From Sphingomonas canadensis (GTDB taxonomy: Bacteria > Pseudomonadota > Alphaproteobacteria > Sphingomonadales > Sphingomonadaceae): a DNA stretch of 64,000 nucleotides. Every line of letters starts with the position of its first letter. The stretch's first letter is position 1. This document shows, piece by piece, positions 60,223 to 64,000 of the stretch. Where the stretch lies: positions 30,306 through 94,305 of the forward strand of contig NZ_JAPDRA010000013.1 in the NCBI RefSeq assembly GCF_026013525.1, written 5' to 3'. The notes under the pieces are model-generated. The model was not told the origin of the DNA, made no database searches, and worked only from the letters and a program-made list of their open reading frames with translations. The translations under genes and the position numbers were made by a program.

Positions 60223-62685
60223 ATGCGGCTGGGCACCCGACTGCTGCTGGCGACCACCATGCTGGGCGCGGCATCCGTGCTGGCGGCGCAGGAAACCCCC
60301 GCCCCAACCGGCCCGACCGTGGCCGATCCCGCCAACTGGCCCGCCGCCGCCAGCGCCGGGCTGGTCGATCCGGAGACCGAGAAGTTCATCGACGGCCTGC
60401 TGGCGAAGATGACGCTGGAGCAGAAGATCGGCCAGATGATCCAGGCCGACATCGCCTATATCAAGCCCGAGGATCTGCGCACCTATCCGCTGGGATCGAT
60501 CCTGGCGGGCGGCAACTCGCCCCCGCTGAGCGGCGACGACCGTTCGTCGCAGAAGGAATGGGTGGACACCGCCCGCGCCTTCCGCGCGGTGGCGATGGAG
60601 GACCGGCCGGGCAACCTGAAGATCCCGCTGATCTTCGGCATCGACGCGGTACATGGCAACGCCAATGTGGTGGGCGCCACCGTGTTCCCGCACAATGTTG
60701 GCCTGGGCGCGATGCGCGACCCCGCGCTGATCCGCCGCATCGGCGAGGTGACCGCGGTGGAAACCGCCGCCAGCGGCATCGACTGGGCCTTCGGCCCGAC
60801 CGTGACCGTGCCGCAGAACGACCGCTGGGGCCGCGCCTATGAAGGCTATTCGGAGGACCCGGAGGTGGTGCGTTCCTATGCCGGGGCGATGGTGGAGGGG
60901 CTGCAGGGCGTGCCCGGCACCACCGGCCGCATCCAGAAGGGCTTCGTCGCGGCCAGCGCCAAACATTTCCTTGGCGACGGCGGCACGACGGACGGCATCG
61001 ACCAGGGCGACACCCGCGTCGACGAGGCGACGCTCGCGCGCGTCCATGCCGCGGGCTATCCCCCCGCGATCAACGCCGGCACGATGACGGTGATGGCGTC
61101 GTACAACAGTTGGAACGGCGCCAAGATGCACGGCAACCAATCGCTGCTGACCGGCGTGCTGAAGGGGCGGATGGGCTTCCAGGGTTTCGTGGTGGGCGAT
61201 TGGAACGGCCATGGCCAGATCCCGGGCTGCACCGCCACCGATTGCCCCCAGACATTCATCGCCGGGCTGGACATGGCAATGGCGCCGGATAGCTGGAAGG
61301 GCCTGTTCGATTCCACGCTGCGCCAGGCGAAGGACGGCACCATCCCGATGGCGCGGATCGACGACGCGGTACGCCGCATCCTGCGCGTGAAGGTGAAGCT
61401 GGGCCTGTTCGATCCGGCGCGGCCGATCGAGGGCAAGGCCGGCGTGATGGGCGCGCCCGAACATCGCGCAGTGGCGCGCGAGGCGGTGGCCAAATCGCTG
61501 GTGCTGCTGAAGAACAACGGCGTGCTGCCGCTGAAGGCCAGCGCCAATGTGCTGGTGGCCGGGCCGGGCGCCGATTCGATGGGGATGCAGACCGGCGGCT
61601 GGACGCTGAGCTGGCAGGGCGACGGCAACGCCAATTCGCTGTTCCCCGGCGGCACCACCATCTTCGCCGGCATCGCCGATGCGGTGAAGGCGGGCGGCGG
61701 TTCCGCCACGCTGTCCGAAGACGGCAGCTTCAAGAAGAAGCCGGACGTGGCGATCGTGGTGTTCGGCGAACAGCCCTATGCCGAGATGCGCGGCGACATC
61801 CGCACGCTGGAATTCCAGCCCGGCGACAAGCAGGCGCTGGCGACGCTGAAGAAGCTGAAGGCCGCGGGCATTCCCACCGTGTCCGTGTTCCTTTCCGGCC
61901 GCCCGCTGTGGGTGAACCCGGAGCTGAACGCATCGGACGCCTTCGTCGCCGCCTGGCTGCCGGGCAGCGAGGGCGCGGGCGTGGCCGATGTGCTGGTGGG
62001 CGATGCGGCGGGCAAGCCGCGCCGCGACTTCACCGGCACGCTCTCGTTCAGTTGGCCCAAGGCCGCGAGCCAGTTCGTGCTCAACCGCGGCGACGCGGGC
62101 TATGATCCGCTGTTCCCCTTCGGCTACGGCCTGAGCTACGCCAGGCCGGGCGCGGTAGGCGCACTGAGCGAGGAGGCGGGGATCGATGCTTCGGCGGCCA
62201 ATGTCTCCACCTATTTCGCGCGCGGCATCACGCCGGCCCCCTGGTCTTTCGCGACCGATTCCAAGGTGACGCGCAAGGTGGTGGAAGGCCCGGCGCAGCA
62301 GGAGGGCGCGGTGCAGCTCACCTGGCCCGCCGGCCCGGCCACCGTGCGCATCGGCGGCGGCGAGCTGGACCTGACGCGCGAGGCCAACGGCGATCTCTCG
62401 CTCCAGATCAGCTACAAGCTGGATCGCGCCGCCACCGGCCCGGTGAAGCTGCTGATGGAAGGCGGCGCCAATACCGGCGCGATCGACGCCACCGGCCTGT
62501 TCAGCGGCGCGACGGGGCAGTGGAAGACCGTGAAGATCTTCCTGAAATGCTATCGCGACGCGGGCGTGGACCTTTCGAAGGTGGCCGCCCCCTTCGTGAT
62601 CCAGGCGGCGGGGCCGCTCCAGCTCAGCATCGCCGATGTGCGGATCGTTTCCGATCCCAACGCTTCGGTGTGCCCGGGGAAATGA
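60223..62685 (+). CDS. Glycoside hydrolase family 3 beta-glucosidase
   Basis: About 820 residues; ATG 60223 follows AGGAG by 6 nt (ATG 60220 is possible). Signal peptide ending ASVLAAQ, so periplasmic or secreted. GH3 N-domain: MTLEQKIGQMIQAD, IPLIFGIDAVHGNANVVGAT, and the nucleophile Asp (~326) in FVVGDWNGHGQ. C-terminal GH3 domain: SLVLLKNNGVLPL, VVVFGEQPYAEMRGD, plus a ~150-residue extra C-terminal domain as in ExoP-type exo-1,3/1,4-beta-glucanases. Followed by galM 17 bp later; a carbohydrate-use pair. Confidence 0.93.
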   Translation: MRLGTRLLLATTMLGAASVLAAQETPAPTGPTVADPANWPAAASAGLVDPETEKFIDGLLAKMTLEQKIGQMIQADIAYIKPEDLRTYPLGSILAGGNSPPLSGDDRSSQKEWVDTARAFRAVAMEDRPGNLKIPLIFGIDAVHGNANVVGATVFPHNVGLGAMRDPALIRRIGEVTAVETAASGIDWAFGPTVTVPQNDRWGRAYEGYSEDPEVVRSYAGAMVEGLQGVPGTTGRIQKGFVAASAKHFLGDGGTTDGIDQGDTRVDEATLARVHAAGYPPAINAGTMTVMASYNSWNGAKMHGNQSLLTGVLKGRMGFQGFVVGDWNGHGQIPGCTATDCPQTFIAGLDMAMAPDSWKGLFDSTLRQAKDGTIPMARIDDAVRRILRVKVKLGLFDPARPIEGKAGVMGAPEHRAVAREAVAKSLVLLKNNGVLPLKASANVLVAGPGADSMGMQTGGWTLSWQGDGNANSLFPGGTTIFAGIADAVKAGGGSATLSEDGSFKKKPDVAIVVFGEQPYAEMRGDIRTLEFQPGDKQALATLKKLKAAGIPTVSVFLSGRPLWVNPELNASDAFVAAWLPGSEGAGVADVLVGDAAGKPRRDFTGTLSFSWPKAASQFVLNRGDAGYDPLFPFGYGLSYARPGAVGALSEEAGIDASAANVSTYFARGITPAPWSFATDSKVTRKVVEGPAQQEGAVQLTWPAGPATVRIGGGELDLTREANGDLSLQISYKLDRAATGPVKLLMEGGANTGAIDATGLFSGATGQWKTVKIFLKCYRDAGVDLSKVAAPFVIQAAGPLQLSIADVRIVSDPNASVCPGK

Positions 62686-62701
62686 CCGCGCGGCGGGCGG
62701 C

Positions 62702-63730
62702 ATGACCGGCAGCATCGAGATCGCGCACGGACCTTTCCGTGCGGAGCTGATGACGCTGGGCGCCACGCTGCGCCGGCTGGAGGTGCCGGGGCGTGACGGG
62801 CGGGCGGGCAATGTCGTGCTCGGCTATCGCGATCCGGCGTCCTATCTGGGGCCGCCCGCCTATCTGGGCGCGGTGGTGGGGCGCTATGCCAACCGGATCG
62901 GGGGCGCGCGCTTCACGCTCGACGGGCGCGAGTACCGGATCGCCGCCAACGATGGCGCGCACAGCCTGCATTCGGGGCCGCGCGGGTTCGACCAGCGGGA
63001 ATGGACGCTGGAGGCGTGCGACGGCCGCTCCGCCCGGTTCAGCCTGGTGAGCCCGGACGGCGACAACGGCTTTCCCGGAACGCTGCGCGCCGGGGTGGAA
63101 TACCGGCTGGAGGATGACGGGCTGGCGATCGTGCTGTCCGCCGCCACCGACGCGCCGACCGTCGCCAGCCTGACGCACCACGCCTATTTCAACCTGGCGG
63201 GCGAGGATAGCGCCCGGCCGGTGACGGACCATTGGCTCCAGCTTCCGGCGAGCCGCTATACCCCGGTCGAGGGGCTGATCCCCAATGGCGAGCTGGCGCG
63301 GGTGGCGGGCACGCCGTTCGATTTCCGCACGCCCAAGCCGATCGGCGCCGACATCGCCGCGGACGACGCGCAGCTTCGCGAGGGCAGCGGCTATGACCAC
63401 AATTTCGTGCTCGACGGCACGGCCGACGGGGTTCGCCGGGTGGCGGCGCTGTGGGAGCCGGAGAGCGGGCGCGTGCTGGAGGTGCATTCGGACCAGCCGG
63501 GCGTGCAGTTCTACACCGGCAACCATCTGGCAGGCGGGGCGCCGGGCACATCGGGCCGCGCCTATGCCGCGCGCGAGGGGCTGTGCCTGGAGCCGCAGCG
63601 ATTCCCGGATTCGCCCAACCGGCCGGATTTCCCCTCCGCCCGGCTGAATCCGGGCGAGCGATACCTGCACCGCATGGCCTTCCGCTTCCGCACGGCGGCG
63701 AGCCCGGAGGAAGCGTTCGGGGCGGAGTGA
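62702..63730 (+). CDS. galM: Aldose 1-epimerase (galactose mutarotase)
   Basis: About 342 residues from ATG 62702. GalM family: LGATLRRLEVP, GRYANRIGGARFTLDGREYRIAANDGAHSLHSGP (catalytic-domain His), LTHHAYFNLAGE (second His), and GVQFYTGNHLAG. The catalytic Glu is probably in REGLCLEPQRFPDSPN. Interconverts sugar anomers released by the GH3 enzyme. Last complete gene of the window. Confidence 0.93.
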   Translation: MTGSIEIAHGPFRAELMTLGATLRRLEVPGRDGRAGNVVLGYRDPASYLGPPAYLGAVVGRYANRIGGARFTLDGREYRIAANDGAHSLHSGPRGFDQREWTLEACDGRSARFSLVSPDGDNGFPGTLRAGVEYRLEDDGLAIVLSAATDAPTVASLTHHAYFNLAGEDSARPVTDHWLQLPASRYTPVEGLIPNGELARVAGTPFDFRTPKPIGADIAADDAQLREGSGYDHNFVLDGTADGVRRVAALWEPESGRVLEVHSDQPGVQFYTGNHLAGGAPGTSGRAYAAREGLCLEPQRFPDSPNRPDFPSARLNPGERYLHRMAFRFRTAASPEEAFGAE

Positions 63731-63769
63731 TCCGCGCCTGGCGGCGGCCCCGACGCCCGGTGCCTGCGC

Positions 63770-63899
63770 CTAGAGTCTGTCTGCCTTCGACATGATCGGC
63801 GCCGGCCCGCTCCCCCACCCGGCCACCCACCGGCAGGATATTCTATGGGTGGCCGGGTGGGGGTGCGGGCCGGCGCCGCCTCAACAGGACAGACTCTAG
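63770..63899. repeat. Palindromic repeat element, copy 2
   Basis: 130 bp with 12-bp perfect terminal inverted repeats CTAGAGTCTGTC (63770-63781) and GACAGACTCTAG (63888-63899); inner arms at 63798-63829 and 63846-63877. Same family as 46850-46970. Ends with CTAG, which abuts the insertion sequence. Confidence 0.8.
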
Positions 63900-64000
63900 G
63901 CTGTATCGACATTCAGAGGATTTCCAAAGGTAGGGATGTCTGATTCATGGGTTTCTGCAGTTGCGGAGGCACCATGGGGATCAAGCGATACGAGTTGAGC
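63900..64000 (+). mobile_element. Start of an IS5-like insertion sequence
   Basis: Begins GCTGTATCGACATTCAGAGG directly after the CTAG end of the palindromic repeat, as expected for an IS5-group terminal repeat with a CTAG-type target. A transposase frame starts at 63974 (MGIKRYELS), matching IS4/IS5 family N-termini, and runs off the window. Confidence 0.65.
63974..64000 (+). CDS. IS5-family transposase, N-terminal fragment
   Basis: Nine codons, MGIKRYELS, after a GGAGG ribosome site; the typical IS5-family start (xxRYxLSDxxW). Truncated by the window end. Confidence 0.6.

Noticed and set aside
58030..62811. 1593-codon frame on the - strand
   Set aside because: Pure antisense shadow of the ABC and GH3 genes caused by very high GC.
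1..64000. CRISPR arrays, rRNA or tRNA genes
   Set aside because: No regularly spaced repeats and no tRNA or rRNA-like segments were seen on reading; a dedicated scan was not possible.

Overview
The window looks like a sphingomonad (Alphaproteobacteria, Sphingomonadales). The evidence is high GC, a lasso-peptide locus of the sphingomonad/caulobacter type with an Atxe2-like isopeptidase, a luxR-luxI-phyH module, and a run of plasmid/ICE families common in sphingomonads (DUF932, DUF2493, MucR, DUF5623, DUF736, DUF2285). All assignments come from reading the sequence and from memory of protein families. No search was run.

Region 1 (about 0.9-20.36 kb) is mobile-element cargo. Its left edge is a broken imuB (translesion-synthesis accessory gene). 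Its right edge is a DUF2285-type ICE gene fused in frame to a TonB-receptor barrel. Between them lie ICE housekeeping genes, a nucleotidyltransferase-HEPN fusion, a broken HEPN gene, and a six-gene cassette (7.1-15.2 kb). The cassette has a small protein, a membrane-anchored protein, two GHKL (MutL/Hsp90-type) ATPases flanking a sigma-like HTH protein, and a DUF4338 (DruA-related) protein. It is the best candidate here for an undescribed, probably defensive, system.

Region 2 (20.4-30 kb) is a lasso peptide island. It holds the TonB-receptor remnant and isopeptidase (+ strand), then on the - strand cyclase C, leader-peptidase B, a 43-aa precursor, a GntR regulator, PhyH, LuxI and LuxR. The precursor promoter can be read: -35 TTGATC and -10 TATAAT, with three GATTATAA half-sites over the -10. 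The predicted core is 21 residues with Asp8 for the ring, but starts with Val where Gly is usual.

Region 3 (30.4-64 kb) looks like ordinary chromosome: rmlB, an FNR-type regulator with a palindromic site, nrdA and nrdB, ccmAB, thrC, pepP, an S9 oligopeptidase, an osmolyte/ergothioneine-type ABC transporter, a GH3 glucosidase, galM and many small envelope or hypothetical proteins. A strikingly AT-rich FRG-domain gene sits behind nrdB. Next to it are a ParE-like remnant and two genes whose ribosome-binding regions are poly-G tracts (12 and 10 nt). Two copies of a ~125-130 bp palindromic repeat are present; the second is abutted by the start of an IS5-like element that runs off the window.
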